Positions 18,244-25,875 of a DNA stretch of 64,000 nucleotides are shown here, piece by piece (position 1 is the stretch's first letter; each line of letters begins with the position of its first letter). The notes below the pieces were generated by a model that saw only the letters and a program-made list of their open reading frames with translations, did no database searches and was not told where the DNA came from. This DNA comes from Kineothrix sp. IPX-CK (GTDB taxonomy: Bacteria > Bacillota > Clostridia > Lachnospirales > Lachnospiraceae). The stretch covers positions 2,480,001-2,544,000 of the forward strand of contig NZ_CP146256.1 in NCBI RefSeq assembly GCF_039134705.1, read 5' to 3'. The position numbers were made by a program, and so were the translations under genes.

Positions 18244-18606
18244 TTAACTACTTAACCTCTGGCATTCTTCCGCTTCGTTATCCACGCGGCGAGATGTCGT
18301 AAGATAATAAATTCTCTGACCACATTCTGGACAAAATTTAATCTTGTACTTTTCTATCAAAACAGATGAAATTTCTTTTTTACACTTAGAATTTGGACAA
18401 CAATAATTCCTCTCATCTTTAATTACTTTTTTAGGATATTGTAATTCCTTCAATGAATTATTCTCAGCTTTTAGATACTTAGTCTCTGCTTCAATCATAC
18501 ATTCTACATCTGGTTCGGTTTTATATTCTATAGCAAGATTTACTAATTGGTCCATTATAAAAAATATGTAATCCAAAATATTCCATTTAGTATATATTTT
18601 TTTCAA
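18244..18606 (-). CDS. Hypothetical protein with C-terminal zinc ribbon
   Basis: 120 residues starting MKKIYTKWNILDYIFFIMDQ. The C-terminal half has CCPNSKCKKE and FCPECGQ, two CxxC-type pairs that can bind one zinc. No further family is recognised. It lies 11 bases after the HTH gene 18618-18806 on the same strand, so both are probably expressed from the operator-controlled leftward promoter. Confidence 0.6.
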   Translation of the reverse strand: MKKIYTKWNILDYIFFIMDQLVNLAIEYKTEPDVECMIEAETKYLKAENNSLKELQYPKKVIKDERNYCCPNSKCKKEISSVLIEKYKIKFCPECGQRIYYLTTSRRVDNEAEECQRLSS

Positions 18607-18617
18607 AGCATACTCCT

Positions 18618-18806
18618 TTATAAAATAAAATCTACGTTAGCATTAGGGTATTCATCTTTAAATTTGCGCATGAAATTATAACTAGGGCTTCTTTCTCCAT
18701 ATTCTATTTTTTCATAATATGATTTTGATACCCCCAAAGATCTGGCCATTTCTCTTATTGTCATATGTTTACTTTTTCTAAAATTTATTAGGTTTTGTCG
18801 TCTCAT
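18618..18806 (-). CDS. Small XRE-family HTH protein
   Basis: 62 residues, MRRQNLINFRKSKHMTIREM, with a helix-turn-helix at ARSLGVSKSYYEKIEYGERS, characteristic of the Cro/CI (XRE) fold, and nothing beyond it. It is divergent from the 107-residue repressor gene. Their shared intergenic region holds three 15-bp operators, so the pair resembles a CI/Cro-type switch controlling element induction. No clear ribosome site precedes the ATG. Confidence 0.75.
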   Translation of the reverse strand: MRRQNLINFRKSKHMTIREMARSLGVSKSYYEKIEYGERSPSYNFMRKFKDEYPNANVDFIL

Positions 18807-18831
18807 TTAATAATACCCGCCCGATTATTCC

Positions 18832-18918
18832 CACACGTAATGTGTGTACATCGCTAATATATCACACTTTACGTGTGCTGTAAAGCATATTTTAAATGTT
18901 ATTCACACTATTCGTGTG
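18832..18918. promoter_or_regulatory. Three 15-bp operators CACAC-N5-GTGTG
   Basis: CACACGTAATGTGTG (18832-18846), CACACTTTACGTGTG (18863-18877) and CACACTATTCGTGTG (18904-18918) lie between the divergent HTH genes. All keep CACAC and GTGTG arms around five variable bases. They should bind one or both HTH proteins. Confidence 0.8.
18856..18884 (-). promoter_or_regulatory. Leftward SigA-type promoter with operator in its spacer
   Basis: On the minus strand, TTTACA (18879-18884) and TATATT (18856-18861) are 17 bases apart. Operator two (18863-18877) fills the spacer and operator one lies just downstream, so binding there should block transcription of the small HTH gene. Confidence 0.7.
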
Positions 18919-18974
18919 TTATGTGGATTTATTGTCATTCTGTTTGATACTATCAGTAAATAGGGAGGTGTAGG

Positions 18975-19298
18975 ATGATTGGGGATAAAATTAAACTATT
19001 ACGACAAGAGAAAAATATGTCTCAAAAAGATTTAGCTGATATATTGGCTATATCCACTAGTACTGTGGGGATGTACGAACAAAAACGAAGGCAACCAGAT
19101 GCATCTACAATAATTAAACTAGCACAAATATTTAACGTTACAACAGATTATTTACTTCTTGATATTTCAAAAAAGCACCTTACTGAAGATGAACTTAAAT
19201 GGCTAAAATTATATTCTGAAATTCCAGTTTCTGAACGTTCCGAATGTATCGGATTTGTAAAAGGCTATATTGCACAAAGTAAAAAAATGAAAATTTAA
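18975..19298 (+). CDS. XRE-family transcriptional repressor
   Basis: 107 residues. The N-terminal HTH reads MIGDKIKLLRQEKNMSQKDL, ADILAISTSTVGMYEQKRRQ, PDASTIIKLAQIFNVTTDYL, a textbook CI-like domain. A short C-terminal region (~70-107) may mediate dimers. There is no protease or LexA-like cleavage domain, so derepression would need another signal. GGGAGGTG precedes the ATG. Divergent to the small HTH gene, with three operators between them. Confidence 0.85.
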   Translation: MIGDKIKLLRQEKNMSQKDLADILAISTSTVGMYEQKRRQPDASTIIKLAQIFNVTTDYLLLDISKKHLTEDELKWLKLYSEIPVSERSECIGFVKGYIAQSKKMKI

Positions 19299-19390
19299 AT
19301 ACTTTATTTTAATTATCTTAATTGAATAACAATTATTTTCACACAAATATTGTTATGTTTATTAAAGTTTATTCCATCCTCATACTACTA

Positions 19391-19419
19391 TTGTAGCAAC
19401 CACTTTTTTATGATATAAT
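19391..19419 (+). promoter_or_regulatory. SigA-type promoter of the small HTH/J-domain genes
   Basis: TTGTAG (19391-19396) and TATAAT (19414-19419) are 17 bases apart; AGAGGTG and the ATG at 19439 follow. Confidence 0.6.
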
Positions 19420-19438
19420 AAATAAAGAGGTGCTTGCT

Positions 19439-19618
19439 ATGGTTAAGCTTAATTACTATTTAAATAAATTTGAAAAAACGTCAGAATGGCTTTCTATCGA
19501 AACTGGAATATCAAAAAGAACAATTGATAGTTATAGAGCCTGTGTAAGAGAGCCAAGTTTTTCAAATGGATTAAAAATATCAAAAGCATTGAATGTAAAT
19601 CCTTATGATTTACTATAA
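19439..19618 (+). CDS. Small HTH protein
   Basis: 59 residues, MVKLNYYLNKFEKTSEWLSI, ETGISKRTIDSYRACVREPS, FSNGLKISKALNVNPYDLL. The pattern is that of a compact XRE-type HTH seen in many Clostridial mobile elements. Its start at 19439 is set by AGAGGTG six bases upstream. It is 17 bases from the J-domain gene and shares its promoter, so it may autoregulate the pair. Confidence 0.7.
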   Translation: MVKLNYYLNKFEKTSEWLSIETGISKRTIDSYRACVREPSFSNGLKISKALNVNPYDLL

Positions 19619-19635
19619 TTGAGGGGGATTATTTT

Positions 19636-20460
19636 ATGGGATTCATTTTCGAAATATTATTTGATATTATACTTTTCGTTCTAAGAATTATTTACTATAT
19701 TCTTTTAAAGACCAGGCTGATCTATCCTTTATGCTGGTTTGTTGCAACTGTTTTTATATGGTCTTATCCGGATAGTAAAATCTATCAGATGATATTTACA
19801 AGGGATTTAACTATTATCTTATGGCTCATTTTCGGCGCTTTAATTGTTATCTTTAGTGTCTTGTCTTTGACTGAGGCAATTATCCGTATATTTAAGCCTG
19901 ATTTCTTTTGGTTTAATTTATTTTCCGATATGATATATAACTTAAAAACCCGCAAAAGCCGAAAATTACAAAAAGCAATCTTAAAATATTGCAAAGACAT
20001 TTATGCCGTATATCCCGATCTTAAAGATTCAAAAGAGTATGCTTATATTCAAAGTTATTGTTTAAATGAAGAGGATAATTATTATTTTAATAAAGACTGG
20101 AATAGTTATATATACTCACTGAAAACAACGCTATACATGTTTCAAGACACAAATCCTAATGAATTATTCTTCTCTTTTAAGACTTGGTGGATAAAAAATC
20201 GAGATATACCAGTAACAATGGACTGTAACAGATATTATAAAAGGATTCTTAATGGTAAAGCTGTAGAAGAAGAAATGAGAACGCCTTCTTCTAATCCGCC
20301 TTCTCCTGATTGGTTCAAAGGGGTTAGTGATTCAGAGGGGTTAAAGAAGCGTTATCGTGATCTGCTTAAAATATATCATCCCGATAACAGCGCCGGCGAT
20401 ACTTCTATTACACAGCAGATTCAAAAAGAATATAATAAGTTAATTTCAGAATATAGCTAG
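19636..20460 (+). CDS. Membrane protein with C-terminal J domain
   Basis: 274 residues. Two to three hydrophobic helices occupy roughly residues 1-85 (MGFIFEILFDIILFVLRIIY; IILWLIFGALIVIFSVLSLT). A charged middle follows. The last 45 residues form a DnaJ-type helical hairpin with the HPD triad (LKKRYRDLLKIYHPDNSAGD). J domains stimulate the ATPase of DnaK-type chaperones; placement at the C-terminus of a membrane protein suggests recruitment of Hsp70 to the membrane. The role in the element is unknown. A strong terminator follows directly. Confidence 0.75.
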   Translation: MGFIFEILFDIILFVLRIIYYILLKTRLIYPLCWFVATVFIWSYPDSKIYQMIFTRDLTIILWLIFGALIVIFSVLSLTEAIIRIFKPDFFWFNLFSDMIYNLKTRKSRKLQKAILKYCKDIYAVYPDLKDSKEYAYIQSYCLNEEDNYYFNKDWNSYIYSLKTTLYMFQDTNPNELFFSFKTWWIKNRDIPVTMDCNRYYKRILNGKAVEEEMRTPSSNPPSPDWFKGVSDSEGLKKRYRDLLKIYHPDNSAGDTSITQQIQKEYNKLISEYS

Positions 20461-20487
20461 TATTATGCATACACGCAACGTCTATCA

Positions 20488-20515
20488 AGGGAGCCCATGC
20501 CTGGCTCCCTTTTTC
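20488..20515 (+). terminator. Intrinsic terminator after the J-domain gene
   Basis: AAGGGAGCC and GGCTCCCTT form a nearly perfect stem with a short ATGCCT-type loop, then TTTT. It also closes the convergent gene cluster on the other side. Confidence 0.75.
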
Positions 20516-20825
20516 ATATTACCATCAACCATCTGCATTCAGCAGGGAAAAAAATCAATTTAAATTCCTGCATGATCCCTCCAATAATTGCTTTACATAG
20601 ATATTCTATCGAGGGTATCCCGGAATAGTTCTTATTTTCACTTACAATGACCTGTATATTCTTAATGGTTTGTATTTCTCCGTCCTCTCCCTCAAACTTG
20701 ACCACCATAGGACGGGAAGTACATTTGCTCGTAAACCAGCAATCACACGCTACTTCAAATTGTCTTCCATGGATAACTCCTGCATCGGTCATATGCGCGT
20801 TTATACCTATGCCAAAAGTCGACAT
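20514..20825 (-). CDS. Conserved hypothetical protein downstream of dinB
   Basis: 103 residues beginning MSTFGIGINAHMTDAGVIHG. It lies 12 bases after the dinB stop codon and has its own AGAGGTGAT ribosome site, so it is cotranscribed with the LexA-controlled polymerase. No motif is recognised; the fold is probably beta-rich. A partner of the polymerase analogous to YolD-like proteins is a guess from position only. Confidence 0.6.
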   Translation of the reverse strand: MSTFGIGINAHMTDAGVIHGRQFEVACDCWFTSKCTSRPMVVKFEGEDGEIQTIKNIQVIVSENKNYSGIPSIEYLCKAIIGGIMQEFKLIFFPAECRWLMVI

Positions 20826-20837
20826 AATAAATCACCT

Positions 20838-22100
20838 CTACCTGATATCTATTTTGCTATAATCTACGGTCCGCTTCTCCCTCGAAATTCCCCCTGACAT
20901 GTGATCTATCGGAGATCTTATAAAGGATGCCCTTTTTACCGCGTCAATACCATACTTTAGACGTATGCTGTCAATTGCAGTGTCTAATTTTTCCTGCTTC
21001 TCATAATCGAAGCAATTAAAAAACGAAAGCTGCCGGGGATCATCCCCTGGTACGATCCTGGATGTATGGATGCCTAAATGCCTGATGGGGCTGCCATCCC
21101 ACAATTCATCAAAGAGTTTACATGCGTATCTATATATTTCAGCGGTTATATTGGTGGGAGTATCCAGAACCATTTGATGGCCAACATAATGAAATTCAAA
21201 ATCCTTTATTCCAACAGACACCACCCCGGCCTTAACCCAGTCGCTTCGAAGTCTGGTACCGACAGTCTCCGCTAAAGACAGCAGTACTTTTTTTGCTGTT
21301 TCAGTATCTCTTGCATCAAAAGAAATAGTCGTGCTGTTTCCATACCCTTTATTATCCGGCCTTGTCTCTTCCACAATTGACGTATCAATTCCATTTGCGA
21401 ACGCCCATATTACTTCCCCATGCTTCTTAAAATGACAACGGAGCATATCAAGATCGGCATGAGCTAATTTCCCTATCGTGGTGATCCCTAAATTCAGCAG
21501 CTTCTTGTTGGTTGCCCTTCCTACAAAGAACAAATCCGATACCGGCAACGGCCACATTTTATTGGGTATCTCATCCGGGAAAAGTGTATGCACCAAATCG
21601 GGTTTCCGAAAGTCCCCCGCCATTTTCGCCAAGAGCTTGTTGGTCGACACTCCGATGTTGACGGTAAATCCCAGTTCCTCCCGGATCTGGTCCTTTATCT
21701 TGTTTGCCACAGCCACCGGCTCTCCCCATAAAGACTGTGTACCGGTCATATCCATAAAGGCCTCATCGATACTGTATTGCTCAACTACCGGTGTATACTC
21801 GTGTAAAATATTCAAAAAGGCTTTTGAGGACTGTTCATATAAGTTATAGTTTGGCTGCACGAGAATAAGATTAGGACATTTTTTCAAGGCTTCCGGAATA
21901 GACTCACCCGTCTTTATCTTAAATTTCTTTGCCGGTATCGATTTCGCAAGTATGATTCCATGCCTTTGACTTATATCGCCGCCAACTGCAGACGGAATCT
22001 CGCGAAGATCATCTTTTGCGAGTAAGTGTTTTAATCGAAAAACCGCCTCCCAGGATAGGAAGGCGGAATTTACGTCAATATGAAAAATGATTCTTTCCAT
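20838..22100 (-). CDS. dinB: DNA polymerase IV (Y family)
   Basis: 420 residues. FHIDVNSAFLSWEAV carries the first metal-binding Asp, YSIDEAFMDMTG the catalytic SIDE-type motif, and FTVNIGVSTNKLLAKMAGDF and LPVSDLFFVGRATNKKL the thumb/HhH region. A C-terminal little-finger domain follows, with a beta-clamp-like QLSFF near residue 380. It performs translesion synthesis. MERIIFHID is the real start: AGAGGTGG lies just upstream. A LexA box lies 28 bases upstream, so it belongs to the SOS regulon. A decayed partial copy lies at 25.4-25.7 kb. Confidence 0.92.
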   Translation of the reverse strand: MERIIFHIDVNSAFLSWEAVFRLKHLLAKDDLREIPSAVGGDISQRHGIILAKSIPAKKFKIKTGESIPEALKKCPNLILVQPNYNLYEQSSKAFLNILHEYTPVVEQYSIDEAFMDMTGTQSLWGEPVAVANKIKDQIREELGFTVNIGVSTNKLLAKMAGDFRKPDLVHTLFPDEIPNKMWPLPVSDLFFVGRATNKKLLNLGITTIGKLAHADLDMLRCHFKKHGEVIWAFANGIDTSIVEETRPDNKGYGNSTTISFDARDTETAKKVLLSLAETVGTRLRSDWVKAGVVSVGIKDFEFHYVGHQMVLDTPTNITAEIYRYACKLFDELWDGSPIRHLGIHTSRIVPGDDPRQLSFFNCFDYEKQEKLDTAIDSIRLKYGIDAVKRASFIRSPIDHMSGGISREKRTVDYSKIDIR

Positions 22101-22127
22101 GATTACCACCTCTTTGTATATTGTACA

Positions 22128-22139
22128 GAACATTTGTTC
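22128..22139. promoter_or_regulatory. LexA (SOS) box of dinB
   Basis: GAACATTTGTTC is a perfect match to the Gram-positive GAAC-N4-GTTC operator and lies 28 bases before the dinB start codon. Confidence 0.85.
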
Positions 22140-22140
22140 T

Positions 22141-22280
22141 GTTTACAAGTGGTAATTTTTCGCATTATTTTACAGCATCTTTTAAAAAGACAATATTGAC
22201 TGCTCATATTCTCGGATCTGCTTGAATCGGGGTAACTTTTTTTGCAAGATAAAATCAGAAAAACCACTTTCAAATATCCA
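22141..22280. repeat. Direct repeat, copy 1: relic of the SRAP gene 3' end
   Basis: This 140-base segment between dinB and the NTF2-like gene matches 22751-22890 almost base for base (for example ATTTTTCGCATTATTTTACA in both). The second copy includes the last ~33 codons of the SRAP gene plus 40 bases beyond. Copy 1 carries small changes and no complete gene, and overlaps the last codons of the NTF2-like gene. Confidence 0.85.
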
Positions 22281-22650
22281 AAATTCTCGAATCCATATTA
22301 AAACAGAGTTTCCATAAGTCATTCTTCATTCTCCAAAGTGATACAACGTGAAAAACTCCACTTAATTCAGCGGCTTCTGGTAATTCAGATTTCACATCAA
22401 TAACATAATGTATCTGTATAGCCTCTTCGCTTGAAAATATAACTTCTTCATTTTTTATTTTATATCCATTTATTTTAAAATCCTTAATAAATTCGGCATA
22501 CTCAGCACCAAGACACCGATACCCGCCACATATCATGATGGCATCATCTGCAACCAGCTTTTTAAATGCCCCCTCATCCTGGTTACTTGCAGCTTTCCAC
22601 ATGTCATATTCTTTTTTAAATACAAGTTCTTCAATGTTTTTATTACTCAA
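22270..22650 (-). CDS. NTF2-like (DUF4440/SnoaL-type) protein
   Basis: 126 residues, MSNKNIEELVFKKEYDMWKA, with FKKLVADDAIMICGGYRCLG and VSLWRMKNDLWKLCFNMDSR, the cone-shaped NTF2-like fold of DUF4440 proteins. The family includes small-molecule-binding and catalytic members; no function is implied here. It sits exactly between the two copies of a 140-base repeat, so the repeat may have been created when this gene was inserted between dinB and the SRAP gene. Confidence 0.65.
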   Translation of the reverse strand: MSNKNIEELVFKKEYDMWKAASNQDEGAFKKLVADDAIMICGGYRCLGAEYAEFIKDFKINGYKIKNEEVIFSSEEAIQIHYVIDVKSELPEAAELSGVFHVVSLWRMKNDLWKLCFNMDSRILDI

Positions 22651-22750
22651 GCACTTTCCTCCCAGATTTAAAATCTTAATTAACTATTTCAAAGTATACG
22701 GTAAAGCACAACAAATACTGTCTCCTTATTATAATTTATAATATTTGCTC

Positions 22751-22890
22751 CGTTTATAAGTGTTAATTTTTCGCATTATTTTACAGCATCTTTAAAAAGA
22801 CAATTTTGACTGCTCATATTCTCGGATTTGCTTGAGTTGAGGCAACTTTTTAAGCAATATAAAATCAAAAAAATCACTTTCAAGTATCCA
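22751..22890. repeat. Direct repeat, copy 2: 3' end of the SRAP gene and flank
   Basis: Partner of 22141-22280. Bases 22792-22890 are coding (end of the SRAP gene); 22751-22791 are the flank. The pair brackets the NTF2-like gene. Confidence 0.85.
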
Positions 22891-23376
22891 GTTTTCTAAC
22901 TCGTTCTTTTCAAGCAGAAGGGGCATACGCTCATGGACCTCCCGGACGGACTCATTGGCCTGCGTGGTTAGTATGACAAACCGTTTGGCATCTTCATATG
23001 ATTTCCATACTCCGGCCATATAAAGAATGCTGCTGTCTCTTCGTTCAAAACGGACCTTATTCTTTTCCTTATCCCATTCATAAAATCCGGAGGCGGGGAT
23101 AATGCAGCGCCGCTGCCGGACAGAATCCCTAAATGTCCTTTTCTCTTTTACGGTTTCGCATCTGGCGTTAATGATTACCCCTTTTTCATTAAACTTAGGA
23201 AATCCCCACGTCATATTAGAAAGCTCAACAGACTGGGATTCTTTGCTGCCATGGATTACCGGTATCGTGTTGGTTGGATAAACATCGCCTTTATGGTGTA
23301 GTTTATCATTCACCTGGCGTACGATCTTCTCTATTTCATTTACCATTTCGTCATCAATATAATATCTTCCACACAT
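22792..23376 (-). CDS. SOS-response-associated peptidase (SRAP; YedK/HMCES)
   Basis: 194 residues. MCGRYY provides the invariant Cys2 that crosslinks to abasic sites in single-stranded DNA. Other family motifs are present: TWGFPKF, INARCETVKEKRTFRDSVRQ (active-site Asn and Arg), CIIPASGFYEW (Glu of the active site) and LTTQANESVREVHERMPLLL with His. The protein protects abasic sites at stalled forks by forming a thiazolidine link. It fits beside SOS-regulated dinB as a DNA damage tolerance unit that helps single-stranded ICE DNA after transfer. No LexA box is visible upstream. Confidence 0.92.
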   Translation of the reverse strand: MCGRYYIDDEMVNEIEKIVRQVNDKLHHKGDVYPTNTIPVIHGSKESQSVELSNMTWGFPKFNEKGVIINARCETVKEKRTFRDSVRQRRCIIPASGFYEWDKEKNKVRFERRDSSILYMAGVWKSYEDAKRFVILTTQANESVREVHERMPLLLEKNELENWILESDFFDFILLKKLPQLKQIREYEQSKLSF

Positions 23377-23454
23377 ACCAAATTACCTTATATAATTTAC
23401 TTCATCTAATTTTAACGTCTTATTAGCATTCCAATCTTATTTAAAGAAAAACTT

Positions 23455-23907
23455 TTACAGACTCTCTAAATCATTTATTGCACTCATAATTTCTTCTAAT
23501 ATTTGATTATTTAGTTCAGAAGAGGAAACAATCCTTACCATAGAACTACTTGCAGCCAAACCCAATGCCAAATAAGGCAGGTTTTTAGGTTCTCCAATTA
23601 GAATAATTTTTTTCCCTTCCGCAAAGGCATATCCCAATTCTATTAAAGCACTAGTTTGCATACGTGCGGGATGATGTAACATAAATATGTTCGACTCTAA
23701 AATACGCTGAAAGTCCTGCATTGCTGACTTTCCAGGCTCGTCATAACAGCTCAGACCTGAAATTTGCTCAATTTCAGAATACACGTCGTAATTCTCACGT
23801 AAAAAAATTATAAGTCTAAATAATAAATTTCTGTAATCTTCATATTTTTTTTCATCATTAAATGCCGATATTGGTGCCGATAGAAATATTTTTAACTTAC
23901 TCATCAT
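23455..23907 (-). CDS. Nucleoside 2-deoxyribosyltransferase-like (NDT/DRT) protein
   Basis: About 150 residues, MMSKLKIFLSAPISAFNDEK then FQRILESNIFMLHHPARMQT, SALIELGYAFAEGKKIILIG. The Rossmann-like fold with a conserved S-x-L-I-E-x-G-Y-A element matches nucleoside 2-deoxyribosyltransferase-like domains. The Glu of IELG would be the nucleophile if it is an active enzyme. It is clearly similar to the C-terminal domain of the upstream TIR protein (FISAPMAS; STLVEVGYGIALSKKLVIF), so it looks like a duplicated stand-alone copy. The start used follows GGGGAG and overlaps the TIR gene end by about 11 bases. Confidence 0.65.
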   Translation of the reverse strand: MMSKLKIFLSAPISAFNDEKKYEDYRNLLFRLIIFLRENYDVYSEIEQISGLSCYDEPGKSAMQDFQRILESNIFMLHHPARMQTSALIELGYAFAEGKKIILIGEPKNLPYLALGLAASSSMVRIVSSSELNNQILEEIMSAINDLESL

Positions 23908-24943
23908 TCTCCCCTTCAAAAATAGCCATCCCATTTGATTTTATAATTTTACTAATATCGGAGTAATTTTTAAAGTCAAAAGTTTTTACGTGTCCAATTG
24001 TTTCCCCGGCCCTCTTAAGAATGTACGGTAAGCCATCCTTATGAAATATCACCAATTTTTTACTCAATGCAATTCCATATCCCACCTCTACCAGAGTACT
24101 TGATGGTAATTTTTGTGGATAGATAACTAATATACAATCTACTTGTTTAAGATCAATAAAATTTTCTCTTATTGCCTTAGTATTTCCATCGAAAGAAGAC
24201 GGAGTATCTATATTAATTATTGGGCATTTCACATCAGAGAACCCTATGCTAATAAGTACTTCTTTAAGACTTAATATATACTCTCTTAAATTCGTATATT
24301 CATTATCGTCAATGCTTGCCATTGGAGCACTAATAAAAACAGTTCTTGTCTTTACTGTTGTTATCTGACTAGGGTAAACATACTTAGCATTAAAGACTCG
24401 TATATCTTTCAATTCTTTTATAACTGAAGAAAGTTCTGTCTTAAGGCTTTCATATCCATCTTTTGAAATTGAATCCATCTGAAACGATGGTATCGACATC
24501 AATGCCATCTGAACATTAATATCAGTTACCATCTTAATAAACTTCTGTTGGTCATGAAAATCTATGCATTGTTTACCTTTTAAAGGTGAGCCGTCAAGAG
24601 CGTTTATATTACAATTAACTAATAGTGGTATTGTAGGGATTTCCCGAGCCACCATGGCTCCTGCTTCAAAAAAAATCCAAGGTGCTCTAATATTTTCTTT
24701 TGTGATACAAAGTATTCCCAATCTACAAGTCTTCAGTTCTCCCTTAATTTTGTCCCACCAATCCGTTCCAGATGCTATATCGACATCCGAAACAAAACAA
24801 GTTAATCCAGTTCCTGCGAAAATTTTATTTTCAAAAACATTTTTTAGTTCTTTGGCAATTATTTTGCTATTTTTTCCCGACCAACTAATAAAAATTCTGT
24901 TTTGCTTACCTCTACTTATTGATCCAGCTTTTCTTTCGGTCAT
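23897..24943 (-). CDS. TIR domain fused to a deoxyribosyltransferase-like domain
   Basis: 348 residues. Residues ~15-150 are a TIR domain: RIFISWSGKNSKIIAKELKN, CFVSDVDIASGTDWWDKIKG, LGILCITKENIRAPWIFFEA, with WxxxE-type Glu at the expected NADase position. Residues ~205-340 form an NDT/DRT-like domain: RTVFISAPMASIDDNEYTNL and STLVEVGYGIALSKKLVIFH. TIR domains of bacterial defence systems degrade NAD or make cyclic ADP-ribose signals; NDT-like domains bind or process nucleotides. The fused protein with its stand-alone NDT-like partner looks like a two-gene effector/sensor unit. It lies beside IetAS-like genes. Confidence 0.75.
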   Translation of the reverse strand: MTERKAGSISRGKQNRIFISWSGKNSKIIAKELKNVFENKIFAGTGLTCFVSDVDIASGTDWWDKIKGELKTCRLGILCITKENIRAPWIFFEAGAMVAREIPTIPLLVNCNINALDGSPLKGKQCIDFHDQQKFIKMVTDINVQMALMSIPSFQMDSISKDGYESLKTELSSVIKELKDIRVFNAKYVYPSQITTVKTRTVFISAPMASIDDNEYTNLREYILSLKEVLISIGFSDVKCPIINIDTPSSFDGNTKAIRENFIDLKQVDCILVIYPQKLPSSTLVEVGYGIALSKKLVIFHKDGLPYILKRAGETIGHVKTFDFKNYSDISKIIKSNGMAIFEGENDE

Positions 24944-25260
24944 CTTTTATTCCCCTTTTTCTTATATATAGATATTTAGTTTTAAATCCTAAACTTAGAA
25001 CCGGTAAATAGTAGTCAATGACATTATTATATTAAAAAACTTGTTTTAGGGAATTCATTTGGGGAATATTATAGAAAATGTGAAATTACAAATAGTAATA
25101 CTTCTACTACTTTCATTATAGAGCTCCCCTTTACATACATTTTACAATATATTATCACATTTATAAAAAAAGAGCTATACTCATATAATAATATTAACTT
25201 CGTAATATGTATTTTTAAATATTTTTATGACTTGGAAAACTTTGTTCATAGGAATTTGAG
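24944..25260. other. Gene-free AT-rich stretch upstream of the TIR gene
   Basis: No ORF with a ribosome site on either strand. It contains the presumed leftward promoter of the TIR/NDT pair. Nothing else was recognised. Confidence 0.5.
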
Positions 25261-25364
25261 CGCGCCATCCGCACCCTCACGGTGCGAAATTTCCGCAGCA
25301 ATCTTTATCGCGCTTATAAATGCGTTTCTTGCATTTGTTTGCCCGTATCTTTGATGCGGCTACC
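25261..25364. repeat. Partial copy of the oriT-like region (R1)
   Basis: 104 bases about 80% identical to 32109-32212, in direct orientation (shared GCACGGTGCG-type hairpin core, CATTTGTTT-CCCGTATCTTTGAT and CGGCTACC). The two copies bracket the IetAS-like genes and the following ATPase gene. This copy runs straight into a dinB fragment. Confidence 0.8.
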
Positions 25365-25365
25365 T

Positions 25366-25703
25366 ACCGATCTCCCCATAAGGACTGTGTTCCGGTCATG
25401 TCCATGTAAGCCTCATCTATACTATATTGCTCAACTATCGGCGTATACTCGTGTTAAATATTCAAAAAGGCCTTTGAAGATTATGAATATAAATTATAAT
25501 TCGGCGGCATAAGAATAAGATTGGGAAATTTTTTTAAAGCATTTGGAACAGACTCACCCGTCTGTATCTTAAATTATTTTGCCGGTATAGATTTCACAAG
25601 TACGATTCCATGCCTTTGACTCATATCGCCGCCATCTGCAGACGGAATCTCGCGGAGGTCAACTTTTGTGAGTAAGTGTTTTAATCTAAAAACCGCCTCA
25701 CAG
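25366..25703 (-). pseudogene. dinB: dinB fragment, decayed
   Basis: The 338 bases match 21715-22053 of the intact dinB gene in the same orientation at roughly 85% identity (for example CTCCCCATAAGGACTGTGTT against CTCCCCATAAAGACTGTGTA). It covers the N-terminal catalytic third, but has stop codons and a small deletion around 25456. Fused at its left end to the R1 repeat, it is a recombination scar, probably of another dinB-carrying element. Confidence 0.9.
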
Positions 25704-25825
25704 TCGTAAACGTAGAAACATTCGCCTAACGCTAAAATAAATGCCGCTTTTTATGAATGACGTGGTTTCCTGCATTCTTGCGGAAGTTCATCTGACCATG
25801 GCATCAGATTATATAGCTAGTCAAA

Positions 25826-25861
25826 GAGAGCGAAGCACTTTATACATAATGCCTCGCTCTC
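25826..25861 (-). terminator. Hairpin after the ietS-like gene
   Basis: GAGAGCGAAGCA (25826-25837) pairs with TGCCTCGCTCTC (25850-25861) with one mismatch. On the minus strand it is followed only by TCTTTG, so the U tract is weak. Confidence 0.45.
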
Positions 25862-25875
25862 CAAACGCTTCCAAC

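Noticed and set aside
25282..25512. 76-codon rightward ORF
   Set aside because: It lies across the R1 repeat and the dinB relic on the opposite strand and has no ribosome site.
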